From positions 62,001 through 126,000 of the forward strand of contig CAVWCL010000001.1 of assembly GCA_963753485.1 (NCBI GenBank): a stretch of 64,000 nt of DNA, in the 5' to 3' direction. This stretch comes from CAWDLX01 sp963753485. Its GTDB lineage: Bacteria; Actinomycetota; Actinomycetes; Mycobacteriales; Micromonosporaceae. Position 1 is the first letter of the stretch; the number at the start of each line of letters is the position of its first letter. Below, piece by piece: positions 1 through 8,930 of the stretch. Made by a program: the position numbers and the translations under genes. The notes beneath the pieces were generated by a model that worked only from the letters and a program-made list of their open reading frames with translations, had not been told where the DNA came from and searched no databases.

Positions 1-237
1 CGCACCGAGCGCGGTGACCAGGCCGAGCGCGGTGGTCTTCTGGGCCCCGGCGAGCTGCTGGATCTGGTTGGGCAGCAACACCTGCAGCGGGCCGAAGTAC
101 CCCATCCACAAGCCGAGGTTGGCCAGCGAGAGCAGCGCCATCCAGCCGCCGGTGACCTTCGTTGCCGGCTCGACCCCGGGCGCATCCAGCGGCCCGCTTG
201 GTGTGGCCACCGCCTCGGGCGGCCTCGGCGCACTCAT
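1..237 (-). CDS. MFS transporter, N-terminal part (cut by window edge)
   Basis: Only the first 79 residues lie in the window; the gene runs off the left edge. After a hydrophilic N-terminus of about 27 residues comes a hydrophobic segment with the stretch LGLWMGYFGPLQVLLPNQIQ, typical of the first membrane helix of major facilitator permeases. The ATG at 237-235 overlaps the TGA of the beta-glucosidase gene (ATGA), so it is translated as the second gene of that unit. Uptake of the glycoside split by the neighbouring enzyme is a reasonable inference; the substrate cannot be read from this fragment. Confidence 0.75.
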   Translation of the reverse strand, partial: MSAPRPPEAVATPSGPLDAPGVEPATKVTGGWMALLSLANLGLWMGYFGPLQVLLPNQIQQLAGAQKTTALGLVTALGA

Positions 238-1577
238 GGGGAGACCTCTGCCAGGGCGGCCCGCAGCCAATGGTAGGAGTCCTTCGGCGTGCGGCGCTGG
301 GTGTCGAAGTCGACCCGGACCAGGCCGAAGCGCTGGCTGTACCCTTCGGCCCACTCGAAGTTGTCCAGCAGCGTCCACACGAAGTACCCGCGCACGTCGA
401 CTCCCGCGGTGACCGCCTCGTGCAGGGCGCGGATATGCCGGTCGAGGTAGTCGATGCGCTCGGTGTCGTGGATCCGCCCGTCGTCGGCTACTTCATCCAC
501 AGTGGAGCAGCCGTTCTCGGTGAGGTAGACCGGCGGCAGCGTCGCGCCGTAGCGCTCGCGCAGCCCGACCAGCAGGTCGCGCAGGCCGTCGGGGACGACC
601 GGCCAGCCGAAGGCGGTCGTCGCTACCTCGGTGATGGCGACGAAATCGAACGGCAGCGGCGAGTCGGGGGCGGCCGCCGCGATCCGGGTCGGGTTGTAGT
701 AGTTGATGCCCAGGGCGTCCGGCCGGGTGCCGATGAGGGCCAGATCGCCGTCGCGGAGGTACGGCGGGTCGGCCGGCAGCCCGACCGCGCTGAGGTCGGG
801 GTAAACGCCGGTGAGCAAGGGATCGGTGAACAGCCGGTTGTGGAACGCGTCGTAGACCGCCGCCGCGGCCACATCGGCCGGGGAGTCGGTCGCCGGCTGC
901 ACCGGCGTGTAGTTGTTCGCCAGCATCACCTCCACCGCGCCGCGGGCTCGCAGCTCCGCCTGGGCGAGCGCGTGGCCGAGCAGCTGGTGGTGCGCGGCCG
1001 GCAGCGCGTCGAACAGCAGCGCTCGACCGGGAGCGTGGGTGCCGAACGCGTACCCTTGCGAGATCTGCACGATGGGTTCGTTCAGGGTGATCCACCGGGT
1101 GACCCGGTCGCCGAGCCGGTCGGCCACCATCGCGGCGTACTCGGCGAACCGGTACCCGGTCTCGCGGCGCAGCCAGCCGCCCTCGTCCTCAAGGGCCTGC
1201 GGCAGGTCCCAGTGCAACAGCGTCGGCACGGCGTCGATGCCCCGGGCGACCAGTGCGTCCACCAGCCGGTCGTAGAAGTCGAGGCCCTTGGGATTGACCG
1301 GGCCACGGCCGTCCGGCTGGATCCGCGGCCACGCGAGCGAGAACCGGTACGCGTTCACGCCGAGCTCGGCGAGCAACGCGACGTCCTCGGCCCAGCGATG
1401 GTAGTGGTCGCACGCCACGTCGCCGGTCTCGCCGTCGTGGGTACGTCCTGGCGTGTGCGCGAACGTGTCCCAGATGGACGGACCCCGGCCGTCCTCGGCG
1501 ACCGCGCCCTCGATCTGGTACGCCGCGGTCGCGGTGCCCCACAGGAATCCGGTGCGAAACAACGGCAATGTGCCCAT
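234..1577 (-). CDS. GH1 family beta-glucosidase
   Basis: A 447-residue glycoside hydrolase family 1 enzyme that releases glucose or related sugars from beta-glucosides by the retaining mechanism. The acid/base glutamate is in TLNEP (about residue 167) and the nucleophile in YLTENGCS (about residue 354). The GH1 N-terminal block FLWGTATAAYQIEGA and the C-terminal WTLLDNFEWAEGY are present. There is no signal peptide, so it acts in the cytoplasm on imported sugars. The ATG at 1577 is preferred over one 33 bases upstream because AGAGAGG precedes it and the GH1 core begins just after. Its stop overlaps the start of the MFS permease gene. Confidence 0.93.
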   Translation of the reverse strand: MGTLPLFRTGFLWGTATAAYQIEGAVAEDGRGPSIWDTFAHTPGRTHDGETGDVACDHYHRWAEDVALLAELGVNAYRFSLAWPRIQPDGRGPVNPKGLDFYDRLVDALVARGIDAVPTLLHWDLPQALEDEGGWLRRETGYRFAEYAAMVADRLGDRVTRWITLNEPIVQISQGYAFGTHAPGRALLFDALPAAHHQLLGHALAQAELRARGAVEVMLANNYTPVQPATDSPADVAAAAVYDAFHNRLFTDPLLTGVYPDLSAVGLPADPPYLRDGDLALIGTRPDALGINYYNPTRIAAAAPDSPLPFDFVAITEVATTAFGWPVVPDGLRDLLVGLRERYGATLPPVYLTENGCSTVDEVADDGRIHDTERIDYLDRHIRALHEAVTAGVDVRGYFVWTLLDNFEWAEGYSQRFGLVRVDFDTQRRTPKDSYHWLRAALAEVSP

Positions 1578-1619
1578 GTGCCAGCCTCTCTGCCGTACCG
1601 CCGGCCACATGGTATGCCG

Positions 1620-3503
1620 TCAGCGGCCGGCGGCGTAGCCCGTCGCCCGCGGATCGGCGGCCGCCGCGAGCAGGCCGGTGCCCGGCTCGCGGCCGACCGC
1701 GCCGAGGCGCCCCAGCGACCAGTCGGCGGCAACCACCACGCGATGACCCCGCCGGCGCAGCTCGTCGATCGCGACGGCACCGAGGCGGCCTTCCACGACA
1801 AGTTCGCCCGGCTGGACCTCCCGCGGGTGGAACGAGCTCGGCATCGCGTTCGTGTGCCAGCTCGGCGCCTCGATCGCGGCCTGCAGCGGGGCGTGGCGGA
1901 CGAGATGGTGCAGCAGCATCACCAGCTGCCACTGGTCCTGCTGGTCGCCACCGGGCGTGCCGCAGGCCACCACCGCCTCGCCGTCGCGGAAGACCAGGGT
2001 GGGGCTGAGCGTGGTCCGCGGCCGCCGGCCGGGCTGGAGGCTGGCCGGCAGGCCCTCCTCCAGCCAGCACATCTGCAGCCGGCTGCCGAGCGGGAAGCCG
2101 AGTGCCGGGATCACCGGCGAACTCTGCAGCCAGCCGCCACTCGGGGTGGCCGATACCATCGTGCCCCACCGGTCGACCACGTCCAGGTGGCAGGTGTCGC
2201 CGGTGACCGTACCGCCCAATCCGAGCGTGGGCTCGCCCAGGCCCGGCTCGACCGGCCAGCCCGGCATCGCCGCCGGCCGCCGGCCGACGAGCGCGCCCTG
2301 CTCCTGCGCGGTCTGGTCATGCGCGGCCCGGTGCAGCGGACCGGCGCCGGCGAGCCCCGCCGTCGCGGCTGCGGCCGTCGCGATGACGTGCGCCGGCAGC
2401 CGCGCGACCGCACCCGCCGGCGTACCGGGGCGCAGCTCGAGGCTCGCCTGGTCGCCGATCAGCTGCCGGCGCTGCTGCGTGTACGACGCGGCCAGCAGAT
2501 CGTCGATGGGCGGTGCAATCGCGTCGCCGTACCACGCCTCCCGGTCGGCGAATGCCAGCTTGATCGCCTCGACCGCCCGGTGCACCCCGCCCGCCGTACC
2601 CGGGTCGAGCTCGCCGTCGGAGTAGCCGTCCAGCAGTGCGAGCGCCTGCAGCAGGACCGGACCCTGCCCCCACGGCCCGGTCTTGTGCACGACCACGTCG
2701 CGGAACGGGTGGGCCACACTCGCCTCGTAGGTGGCGGTGAACCCGGCCAGGTCCGCGCCGGTGAGCACGCCGGGATGCCGGCCGCCACCGGGATGGCGGA
2801 ACGGCCGCCGCGCGAACGCGTCGATCTCGGCGGCGACGAAGCCCTCCCGCCAGGCCGCCCGGGCGGCGTCGAGGCCGCGTTCCCGCCCGCCGTCGGCGCT
2901 CGCCTCGGCGGCGACCAGGCGCCGGTACGTCTCGGCGAGGGCGCGGTTGCGGAAGAGTTCACCCGAGCGGGGCAGCTCGCCGTGCGGCAGGTACACCTGC
3001 GCCGAGGGCGTCCAGTCGGACTCGAAGAGCGCGCGCACCCCGGCGATGGTGGCTACCGCCCCGGGCAGCAGTGGATGTCCGTGCTCGGCGTACCCGGCGG
3101 CGTAGCCCAGCACGTCGCGCAGGCCCAGGGTGCCGTGGTCGCGCAGCAGCACCAGCCAGGCCTCGACGGCGCCCGGAACCGCGGCCGCCAGCGGGCCCGC
3201 GCCCGGGACGAGAGCGCAGCCCAGCCCCCGGTAGTGGTCGATGGTGGCCGCGGCCGGGGCCGGACCTTGTCCACACAGGACAGTGGCGGTGGCGTCGCCG
3301 GCCCGGGCGAAGAGGATCGGGACCTCACCGCCCGGTCCGTTGAGGTGCGGCTCGACGACCTGCAGCGTGAACCCGACCGCAACCGCCGCGTCGAAGGCGT
3401 TGCCGCCGCGTTCCAGCACCGCCATCCCGGCCGCGGAGGCGAGCCAGTGGGTGGAGGCCACCATGCCGAACGTACCCGCAAGCTGCGGCCGGCTCGTGCT
3501 CAA
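1620..3503 (-). CDS. ggt: Gamma-glutamyltransferase family protein
   Basis: An N-terminal nucleophile hydrolase of the gamma-glutamyltranspeptidase family, which cleaves or transfers gamma-glutamyl groups from glutathione-like peptides. The early block GGNAFDAAVAVGFTLQVVEP and the central GDTCHLDVVDRWGTMVSATP are family signatures; the Thr of GDTCH is the expected self-processing nucleophile, although the usual next Thr is Cys here. No clear signal peptide is seen, unlike many family members. The start is uncertain: TTG at 3503 follows AAAGGG and gives 627 residues, and an upstream in-frame start at 3572 would run into the palindromic repeat. It is divergent from the dimethylargininase gene. 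Confidence 0.85.
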   Translation of the reverse strand: MSTSRPQLAGTFGMVASTHWLASAAGMAVLERGGNAFDAAVAVGFTLQVVEPHLNGPGGEVPILFARAGDATATVLCGQGPAPAAATIDHYRGLGCALVPGAGPLAAAVPGAVEAWLVLLRDHGTLGLRDVLGYAAGYAEHGHPLLPGAVATIAGVRALFESDWTPSAQVYLPHGELPRSGELFRNRALAETYRRLVAAEASADGGRERGLDAARAAWREGFVAAEIDAFARRPFRHPGGGRHPGVLTGADLAGFTATYEASVAHPFRDVVVHKTGPWGQGPVLLQALALLDGYSDGELDPGTAGGVHRAVEAIKLAFADREAWYGDAIAPPIDDLLAASYTQQRRQLIGDQASLELRPGTPAGAVARLPAHVIATAAAATAGLAGAGPLHRAAHDQTAQEQGALVGRRPAAMPGWPVEPGLGEPTLGLGGTVTGDTCHLDVVDRWGTMVSATPSGGWLQSSPVIPALGFPLGSRLQMCWLEEGLPASLQPGRRPRTTLSPTLVFRDGEAVVACGTPGGDQQDQWQLVMLLHHLVRHAPLQAAIEAPSWHTNAMPSSFHPREVQPGELVVEGRLGAVAIDELRRRGHRVVVAADWSLGRLGAVGREPGTGLLAAAADPRATGYAAGR

Positions 3504-3549
3504 GAGTCTGCCCTTTCGCGCTACAGTGCTCGCGGTCAACCCCTCCCCC

Positions 3550-3611
3550 GTCGAGCTAGGGCGTACGCACACGGTTCGATCTCCGATCGTGTGCGTAAGC
3601 CCTAGATCGAC
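3550..3611. repeat. 62-bp imperfect palindrome, copy 1
   Basis: Two arms of 24 bases, beginning GTCGAGCTAGGGC and ending GCCCTAGATCGAC, flank a short centre containing TTCGATCTCC. Arm pairing is nearly complete. A second copy with 53 of 62 identical bases, the same length and the same centre lies at 23770-23831. This copy sits between the divergent ggt and dimethylargininase genes. No flanking target duplication is seen. It could be a REP/MITE-like element or a conserved structured regulatory site. Confidence 0.8.
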
Positions 3612-3729
3612 GAACGGGGGGTGGCCGTGGGCCGTTGGCCCTGGCCCCGACCCAGCGGCGCGGCGCCGCTAGGTGAAATCATGCCCGAATGGGCCGAGAT
3701 CGCTGGCCGGGGCATCACCGGCGGGTACC

Positions 3730-4581
3730 GTGAGCGGCGACTCCCCGCCGGCCGCGAAGGCCCGGCGCGGCGTCGCACTCGTCCGCCGGCCCAGTCCACG
3801 CCTGGCCGAGGGCATCGTCACCCACATCGAGCGGACCCCGGTCGACCTCGAGCTGGCCGGCCATCAGCACGCGGCATACGTCGCCGCGCTGGCCCGGCAT
3901 GGCTGGCCCGCCGCCGAGGTGGCGCCGGCCGATGACTGCCCGGACTCGGTCTTCATCGAGGACACCGTGGTGGTCTGCGAGGAGCTGGCGGTGCTGACCC
4001 GGCCCGGTGCGCCGGCGCGCCGAGCCGAGACGGCGGCGGTCGAGAACGCGATGCGGGAACTGGGTCTGGCGCTCGCCCGGATCGAGGCCCCTGGCACGCT
4101 CGACGGCGGCGACGTGCTGGCGATCGGCGAAACGGTGTACGTGGGTCGGGGCGGGCGGACCAACGCCGAGGGCATCAGCCAGCTCCGCCGGCACCTGACG
4201 CCGCTCGGCCGCCGCGTCGTGACGGTCGAGCTGGACCGGGTGCTGCACCTGAAGTCCGCAGTCACGGCGCTGCCCGACGGAACCGCGCTCACCTGGTCCG
4301 ATCAGGTCGATCTCGGGGCCTTTCCCAGGCTGCTCGCCGTTGCGGAGGAGGCCGGGGCGCATGTGGTCGTGCTCGGGCCGCAACAGGTGCTCATCGCCGC
4401 GTCCGCGCCGCGCACGGCCGACCTGATCGCCCAGCACGGCGTGGCGCCCGAAGTGGTCGACATCAGTGAGTTCGAGCGTCTGGAAGGCTGCGTGACCTGC
4501 CTGAGCGTGCTCGTGACCGGCCCGGCCGCCCAGCGGTGGTCGGGCGGCGCCCACGCCAGCCCGTACCCTGCGCGCCGGTAA
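3730..4581 (+). CDS. ddaH: Dimethylarginine dimethylaminohydrolase (dimethylargininase)
   Basis: An amidinotransferase-fold enzyme of 283 residues, expected to hydrolyse N-methylated arginines to citrulline and methylamines. Family landmarks in order are PDSVFIEDTVVV, GTLDGGDVL, GRTNAEGISQLR, HLKSAVTALPDG and, close to the C-terminus, RLEGCVTCLSVLV with the catalytic Cys. GTG at 3730 follows GGCGGG and starts just before the conserved fold; an in-frame GTG at 3673 would add 19 residues. The product citrulline could feed the arginine genes elsewhere in the window, but no physical link is seen. The 62-bp palindrome lies just upstream. Confidence 0.9.
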   Translation: MSGDSPPAAKARRGVALVRRPSPRLAEGIVTHIERTPVDLELAGHQHAAYVAALARHGWPAAEVAPADDCPDSVFIEDTVVVCEELAVLTRPGAPARRAETAAVENAMRELGLALARIEAPGTLDGGDVLAIGETVYVGRGGRTNAEGISQLRRHLTPLGRRVVTVELDRVLHLKSAVTALPDGTALTWSDQVDLGAFPRLLAVAEEAGAHVVVLGPQQVLIAASAPRTADLIAQHGVAPEVVDISEFERLEGCVTCLSVLVTGPAAQRWSGGAHASPYPARR

Positions 4582-4673
4582 GAGGTCGGCGCGGCCCGTA
4601 GGAGGCGGGCCTGGTACGCGACCTGCGCCGGGCCGTGTCACCGCCGTGATCTCCCGTTGGTAGCACAGGGATC

Positions 4674-5645
4674 ATGTCGCGTCGTCTGCTCCCACTCGCC
4701 GTGCTCGCGCTCCTCGCCGGCTGCTCGCCCGCCACGGCCCCGTCCGGCGCCGCCGCGACCACGACGACGCCGGCCCCCGTGGTACGCCCGCCGCACGCGA
4801 GCGTGAGTACCCCGGTCGGACTCGCCGCCGCCGGTACCAGCGTGTGGGCCGCCAGCTCCGACGGCGATGCCGCGGTGCAGATCGACCCGCAGACCGGTGC
4901 GGTGCAGCGCAGCGTGGCGGTCGGGGACACGCCGCTGCGGCTGGTCGCCGACGGCAGCCTGCTGTGGGTGTCGGTGTTCCGCGCCCACCAGCTGGTGGCG
5001 GTGGACACCGCGACCGGCGCCATCGCCCGACGGGTCACCCTGGCCGACCCGCCCGAGGGCCTAGCCATCGGTTTTGGTTCACTGTGGACGGTCAGGCAGG
5101 ACACCGGCCAGGTGTCGCGGCTGAACCGGGCCGGCCGCGTGGTAGCCACGATCCCCGTGGGTCCGACCCCGCGGCTGGCCGCCACCGGCGCCCGCGCGCT
5201 CTGGGTGGCCAACCTGGGCGGCGGCACGCTCACCCGCATCGATCCGGCCACCAACCGGACGGCGACGAGCGGCACCATCTGCTCCGGACCGCAGGCGATC
5301 GCGATCCACGCCGGCGTCGTCTGGGTGACGTGTACGGCGAGCGACATGGTCGTGGCCGTGGACGAGGCGAGCATGGCCGTGCTGGGTCGGCTGGCGGTTC
5401 CCGGCGAGCCGGACGCGGTTCGCGTCGTCGACGATCGCGTCTTCGTGCTCGCCACCGCGGGACCGACGCTTGTCGAGATCGGCGGTCCGCCGGCCCAGCC
5501 TACGATCCGCGCCAGCACCCGCCTCTCCACCGCGTTGCCGCTCATCGATCGGGCCAACGTCGACCTCGTCGCGGTGGCCGGGCTGTTGTGTGCCTCCTCG
5601 TTCCGGGAGGACGCGGTCTACTGCTTCCCGCCGCCGGCCGGCTGA
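4674..5645 (+). CDS. Beta-propeller lipoprotein (YncE-like)
   Basis: A predicted lipoprotein of 323 residues. The N-terminus has a basic start, a hydrophobic core and the lipobox LAGC at residues 13-16, so the mature protein should be anchored outside the membrane. A Thr/Pro-rich linker follows. The rest consists of repeated blades of the form 'LW-V-----G-V-RID--T', as in LWVANLGGGTLTRIDPATN, the pattern of seven-bladed YncE/NHL-type propellers. No catalytic site is visible, so a binding role is likeliest. It stands alone, tail to tail with the Eis-like gene (8 bases apart). Confidence 0.8.
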   Translation: MSRRLLPLAVLALLAGCSPATAPSGAAATTTTPAPVVRPPHASVSTPVGLAAAGTSVWAASSDGDAAVQIDPQTGAVQRSVAVGDTPLRLVADGSLLWVSVFRAHQLVAVDTATGAIARRVTLADPPEGLAIGFGSLWTVRQDTGQVSRLNRAGRVVATIPVGPTPRLAATGARALWVANLGGGTLTRIDPATNRTATSGTICSGPQAIAIHAGVVWVTCTASDMVVAVDEASMAVLGRLAVPGEPDAVRVVDDRVFVLATAGPTLVEIGGPPAQPTIRASTRLSTALPLIDRANVDLVAVAGLLCASSFREDAVYCFPPPAG

Positions 5646-5653
5646 CCCCGCGC

Positions 5654-6937
5654 TCAGAAATAGTCCAGCAGCGCCGGCGCCGGGCCGGCCGTCGCCGCCT
5701 GCAGCCACTCGTCATCGCGCGCGCTGCCCCCGCTGAGCAGACCCGCCCGTCGCAGCACCGACGGGGTGGCGGCGCCGGCGTACCAGAGGCCGAGGGCGCG
5801 GGCGCTGAACAGCGGACCGCCGCCGCGCCCCGGCTCCAGCCGACCCTCACCGCCGGCGAGTATGAGCCGGTGCCGGCCGGCGTGCCACGGGCATACCTCG
5901 TCGACCACCTCGAGCTCGACCTCGCCGGAGAGGTGAGGCGGCCAACCCCGGGCGGCCACCGCGGCGGCGGCGTCGACGACCCGTACCATCCATGGCTGGC
6001 GGGACTTGACCGGCGCGCTCGCGACCGCGGTCAACAGCCGGGCCGGATCGGCGGGCGGCAGCTTGACCATGATGGTCGGAGCGACGCTGGCCCAGCCACC
6101 GAGCATCGCCAGCAGCGCCAGGGTCGCATCCGCCGACGTAGCGACAAGGTCGTCGACGCTGACCTGGCCACTGGCATCGGATCCCGGTTCCCGGTCCCAG
6201 CTCGCGTAGCCCTCGATGGCGCCGTCCGGTCCGGTCGCCACGGTCACCCCGTCGTAGTCGGTCAGAAACTGTGCCGCGCCGTCGCCGGGCGCGGGCGCCG
6301 GCGTCTGTGCCGCGGCTGGGTCCTCCCCCGGGCCCAGCTTCTGCTCGGCGGCTGGCTTCCCCATCGCGGCCGGGCGGTCGAAGATCGGGCCCGACCGGTC
6401 GAGATACCCGGTGCCGGCGCGCGCGATCGCTCGGTACAGCGCCCGCAACGCGGGTACGTCTGCCTCGATCGCCGGTCGCAGCGCCATCCCCGCCGGTAGC
6501 CGGATGCCGGCCAGGGACGCGGTCGGAACCGCCATCCATACCAGCGCCCCCGCCTCCTCCCAGCCGGAGCGCCGGTACGGATACGGGGTGGTGGGGAACA
6601 GCGTGCTGATCACCGCTCCGCGCTCGCGCGCGCCGGCGAGCAGGTGAGTGAGGACCAGCCGCGACAGGCCGGCGCGGCGCTGGTCGGCCGCGACCGCGAC
6701 ACCGGCGACCCCGGTGGCGGGCACCAGCCGGCCACCGAACCAGTGGCTATGTTCCCGGTCGACCGCCTTTGCGATCAGACGACCGGCCGAGTCGAACACG
6801 CCCCAGGTACGCCGGCCCGGGGTGTCCGAGGTCCACCCCGGCGGCATTGTCCGGTCGCGGTAGCCGAACGCGAGGCTGCCCAGTACCCAGGCGGCGCTCT
6901 GGTCGGCCGGGGTCAGGCGTCGCACCTCGAACGGCAT
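5654..6937 (-). CDS. Eis-like GNAT N-acetyltransferase
   Basis: A 427-residue member of the Eis family, in which two GNAT domains are followed by an SCP2-like domain and amines such as aminoglycosides or lysines are acetylated from acetyl-CoA. The N-terminal domain carries VAGVAVAADQRRAGLSRLVL, the acetyl-CoA binding block. The protein ends in LLDYF; in Mycobacterium Eis the C-terminal Phe carboxylate acts as general base, and a terminal Phe is kept here. ATG at 6937 is chosen because the family begins at MPFEVRRL; an upstream ATG would add 35 unconserved residues. The substrate is unknown. Confidence 0.87.
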   Translation of the reverse strand: MPFEVRRLTPADQSAAWVLGSLAFGYRDRTMPPGWTSDTPGRRTWGVFDSAGRLIAKAVDREHSHWFGGRLVPATGVAGVAVAADQRRAGLSRLVLTHLLAGARERGAVISTLFPTTPYPYRRSGWEEAGALVWMAVPTASLAGIRLPAGMALRPAIEADVPALRALYRAIARAGTGYLDRSGPIFDRPAAMGKPAAEQKLGPGEDPAAAQTPAPAPGDGAAQFLTDYDGVTVATGPDGAIEGYASWDREPGSDASGQVSVDDLVATSADATLALLAMLGGWASVAPTIMVKLPPADPARLLTAVASAPVKSRQPWMVRVVDAAAAVAARGWPPHLSGEVELEVVDEVCPWHAGRHRLILAGGEGRLEPGRGGGPLFSARALGLWYAGAATPSVLRRAGLLSGGSARDDEWLQAATAGPAPALLDYF

Positions 6938-7078
6938 CGGGTCATCCTGCCATCGCGGCCCGCCCGCGAGCACCGGAATTCGGCCGAGGTCAGATCCGGT
7001 GGCGGCCACGGCGCCCGCCGGCCCGTACCGGTCGTTAACCACAAGAGACGGACGCGTTGTCCGCCATCGATATGTAGG

Positions 7079-8044
7079 CTAGCCCAACCGGGCCGCCTGA
7101 TAGGTGAATCGGCGTACCTGGTCAAGCACCTCGAACCCGGCGCCGGTGAGGGTGGCGATGAGCTCCGGGTCGTCGGCCACCGCCCGCGCGACCGCGGCGC
7201 CCTTCGCTGCGCCCGCCCGTAGCGCGGCCTCGACAAGGGCCGCCCGGACCTGGACGGCGGTCTCCGGATCCAACGATCTCAAGGTCATGACGTCATCGAT
7301 CAACGCCTCGGCCGGTTCGTCCGGGCGCCCAGGGGCGGACGGGAAGACGATCGCCGCGCCGATCAGCGCGCCGTCGCACTCGGCGAGCAGCAGTCCATCG
7401 GGTGTGTAGCGGGCGTCGCCACTCCACCGCGCGAATGTGTCCCGGGCCATGGTCGGACCGAGTTCGGGCCGGCACGACGCGAACAGATCGGAGAGCGTGG
7501 GAGCGACATACTCACCCGGCTGCACCGCGCGCACCACCACCGGCGCCGGCTGGGCCACGCTGACCGGCTCCGACATGCTCGCCGGCAGTGACCGCTCCAG
7601 CAGGCTGGAAGCGCAGGTGTCCTGCCAGCCGGCCCGTACGAACATCGACCAGCCAGCGGTGCGCGACTCCGGGATGAAGGTGGTGCTCAGGGTGACCCCG
7701 GGGTGGTTCGCCATGACGTCGGTGATCGCGGCCATCAACGCCCGTCCAAGGCCGTTACCGCGGGCATCGGGGTGCACGATCGGACCCCACAGTCGACCGA
7801 ACGCGTCCAGCGTCGCCGGCCACCTCAGCGCAGCCGCGGCGCGCAGCGTGCCTTCGGCCCCCCGGTGCAGGGCCAGCGTCGTGGCCGTCATCCCGCCCGG
7901 ACGCAGGAGCGAGCGGACCAGGCGCGCATCGACCGGGCTCTGGTCGGGCCAGCCGTGCACGGCGGCGTAGCCAAGGTCAGCGAGTTCCGCATCAAGGCGC
8001 GGCGAAGGTCGATAATCCTCGATCGTCACCGTCATCGTCGTCAT
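7079..8044 (-). CDS. Tandem GNAT acetyltransferase
   Basis: A 321-residue cytoplasmic protein with two acetyltransferase-like halves. The N-terminal half has the acetyl-CoA loop WGPIVHPDARGNGLGRALMA (about residues 85-104), equivalent to motif A of GNAT enzymes, and the line FIPESRTAGWSMFVRAGW. The C-terminal half (after about residue 165) keeps the fold pattern but not a clear motif A, so it may be degenerate. ATG at 8044 follows CGGGAGCGGGCA. It is on the same strand as the Eis-like gene, separated by 141 bases. The substrate cannot be deduced. Confidence 0.8.
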   Translation of the reverse strand: MTTMTVTIEDYRPSPRLDAELADLGYAAVHGWPDQSPVDARLVRSLLRPGGMTATTLALHRGAEGTLRAAAALRWPATLDAFGRLWGPIVHPDARGNGLGRALMAAITDVMANHPGVTLSTTFIPESRTAGWSMFVRAGWQDTCASSLLERSLPASMSEPVSVAQPAPVVVRAVQPGEYVAPTLSDLFASCRPELGPTMARDTFARWSGDARYTPDGLLLAECDGALIGAAIVFPSAPGRPDEPAEALIDDVMTLRSLDPETAVQVRAALVEAALRAGAAKGAAVARAVADDPELIATLTGAGFEVLDQVRRFTYQAARLG

Positions 8045-8245
8045 TGCCCGCTCCCGGCGTCCTCGGTCACCACGGTGAACACGCTTACACGGGCGGGCAT
8101 GCCACGGCCAGAGGTACGGGGCAACCCGTACCACAGCCCGGCACGCCCGCCCGGTCGCCCGAAGACGCGGAGCTCTCTCGGCACGCCATCGGGGAGTCCA
8201 CGAGGCCGGTCGCGCTGCACTCTCCCATTACTCTGTGTATATGCG

Positions 8246-8365
8246 AGGTGCGCACCTGCACATGAGATATCATCCTCTTACTACCTTGCGTACGCAAGAG
8301 TCGATGCACGTGCACGAATGAGCGCGACTCCCGGCATCGGCGTATCCCCAGCTCAGCTGGGGGAT
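8246..8365 (+). promoter_or_regulatory. Palindrome-rich promoter and leader of the DUF397 gene
   Basis: This stretch is less GC-rich than its surroundings and carries three perfect palindromes in a row: AGGTGCGCACCT (8246-8257), CTTGCGTACGCAAG (8285-8298) and TGCACGTGCA (8305-8314). A hairpin follows, CCCCAGCT-C-AGCTGGGG (8346-8362), ending only a few bases before the Shine-Dalgarno GGAGGAG. TATCAT at 8269-8274 is a possible -10 element. The palindromes are good operator candidates, and the hairpin could affect ribosome access. Function is inferred from structure only. Confidence 0.55.
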
Positions 8366-8378
8366 CGGAGGAGAGTTC

Positions 8379-8615
8379 ATGTCGGGGTACCACGCCGCGT
8401 CGGCTGGAGACATTCCGGGTATCACCTGGCAGAAGAGCCGCAGGAGCAACCCGAGCGGCAACTGCGTCGAGATGGCCAGGCTCGCCGACGGCTCTGGGTT
8501 CGCTCTGCGTAACTCCCGCGACCCGTACGGTCCAGCGCTGATCTATACCCGCGACGAGATCGAAGCGTTCATCCAGGGCGCCGCCGACGGCGACTTCGAC
8601 GACCTGCTGGCCTGA
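8379..8615 (+). CDS. DUF397 domain protein
   Basis: A 78-residue protein of the DUF397 family, abundant in sporulating actinomycetes. Hallmarks are WQKSRRSNPSGNCVEMA near residue 17, ALRNSRDP near 42 and the acidic end DGDFDDLLA. Relatives are usually encoded next to an XRE-DUF5753 regulator (the WhiJ type) and are thought to modulate it. No such gene adjoins here; the only XRE-DUF5753 gene in the window is 41 kb away. The start ATG follows GGAGGAGAGTTC, an excellent ribosome binding site. Confidence 0.9.
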   Translation: MSGYHAASAGDIPGITWQKSRRSNPSGNCVEMARLADGSGFALRNSRDPYGPALIYTRDEIEAFIQGAADGDFDDLLA

Positions 8616-8930
8616 TCCGCGGACGGGCCGCGCAGCCGCGGCTGAGGCGTAACTCAGCCACCGCCCAGCCACCACTCAGTCGGGAGATCGCATCGAGACG
8701 CGCCAAGCGCAAGCCACGCTGCACTGCGGCGCGCACGACTCCGATCTCTGACCGCAGACCGCACCCTGGGAGCCGCACCCTTCGGGCCAGGGCCACGGAG
8801 ATCAGAGCTGTACGCGCCAACGTGAAGCTGCGCTACACCTGCGCGCGCCTCACTGCGATCTCCAGCCCCGCGCCCGTCGTCCGGCACCGGGGCCGGGGCT
8901 CGCCGTCGCGGACACGGGGTCCGGGGGCAG
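8616..8930. other. Intergenic region with hairpins
   Basis: No gene was recognised between the convergent DUF397 and der genes. At 8743-8803 an outer stem GATCTC/GAGATC encloses an inner CCCTGG/CCAGGG stem, perhaps a terminator for DUF397. A longer stem closer to der is listed separately. No tRNA was found. Confidence 0.5.
8864..8900 (-). terminator. Probable terminator downstream of der
   Basis: AGCCCCGCGCCCG pairs with CCGGGGCCGGGGCT across a short loop, giving a GC-rich stem about 30 bases past the der stop. There is no U-tract, which is common for actinobacterial terminators. Confidence 0.45.

Noticed and set aside
162..3605. Very long plus-strand open frame (1147 codons) opposite bgl and ggt
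   Set aside because: It is antisense to two clearly recognised genes; long open frames on the opposite strand are expected in very GC-rich DNA, and the translation is Arg/Gly/Val-rich without domains.
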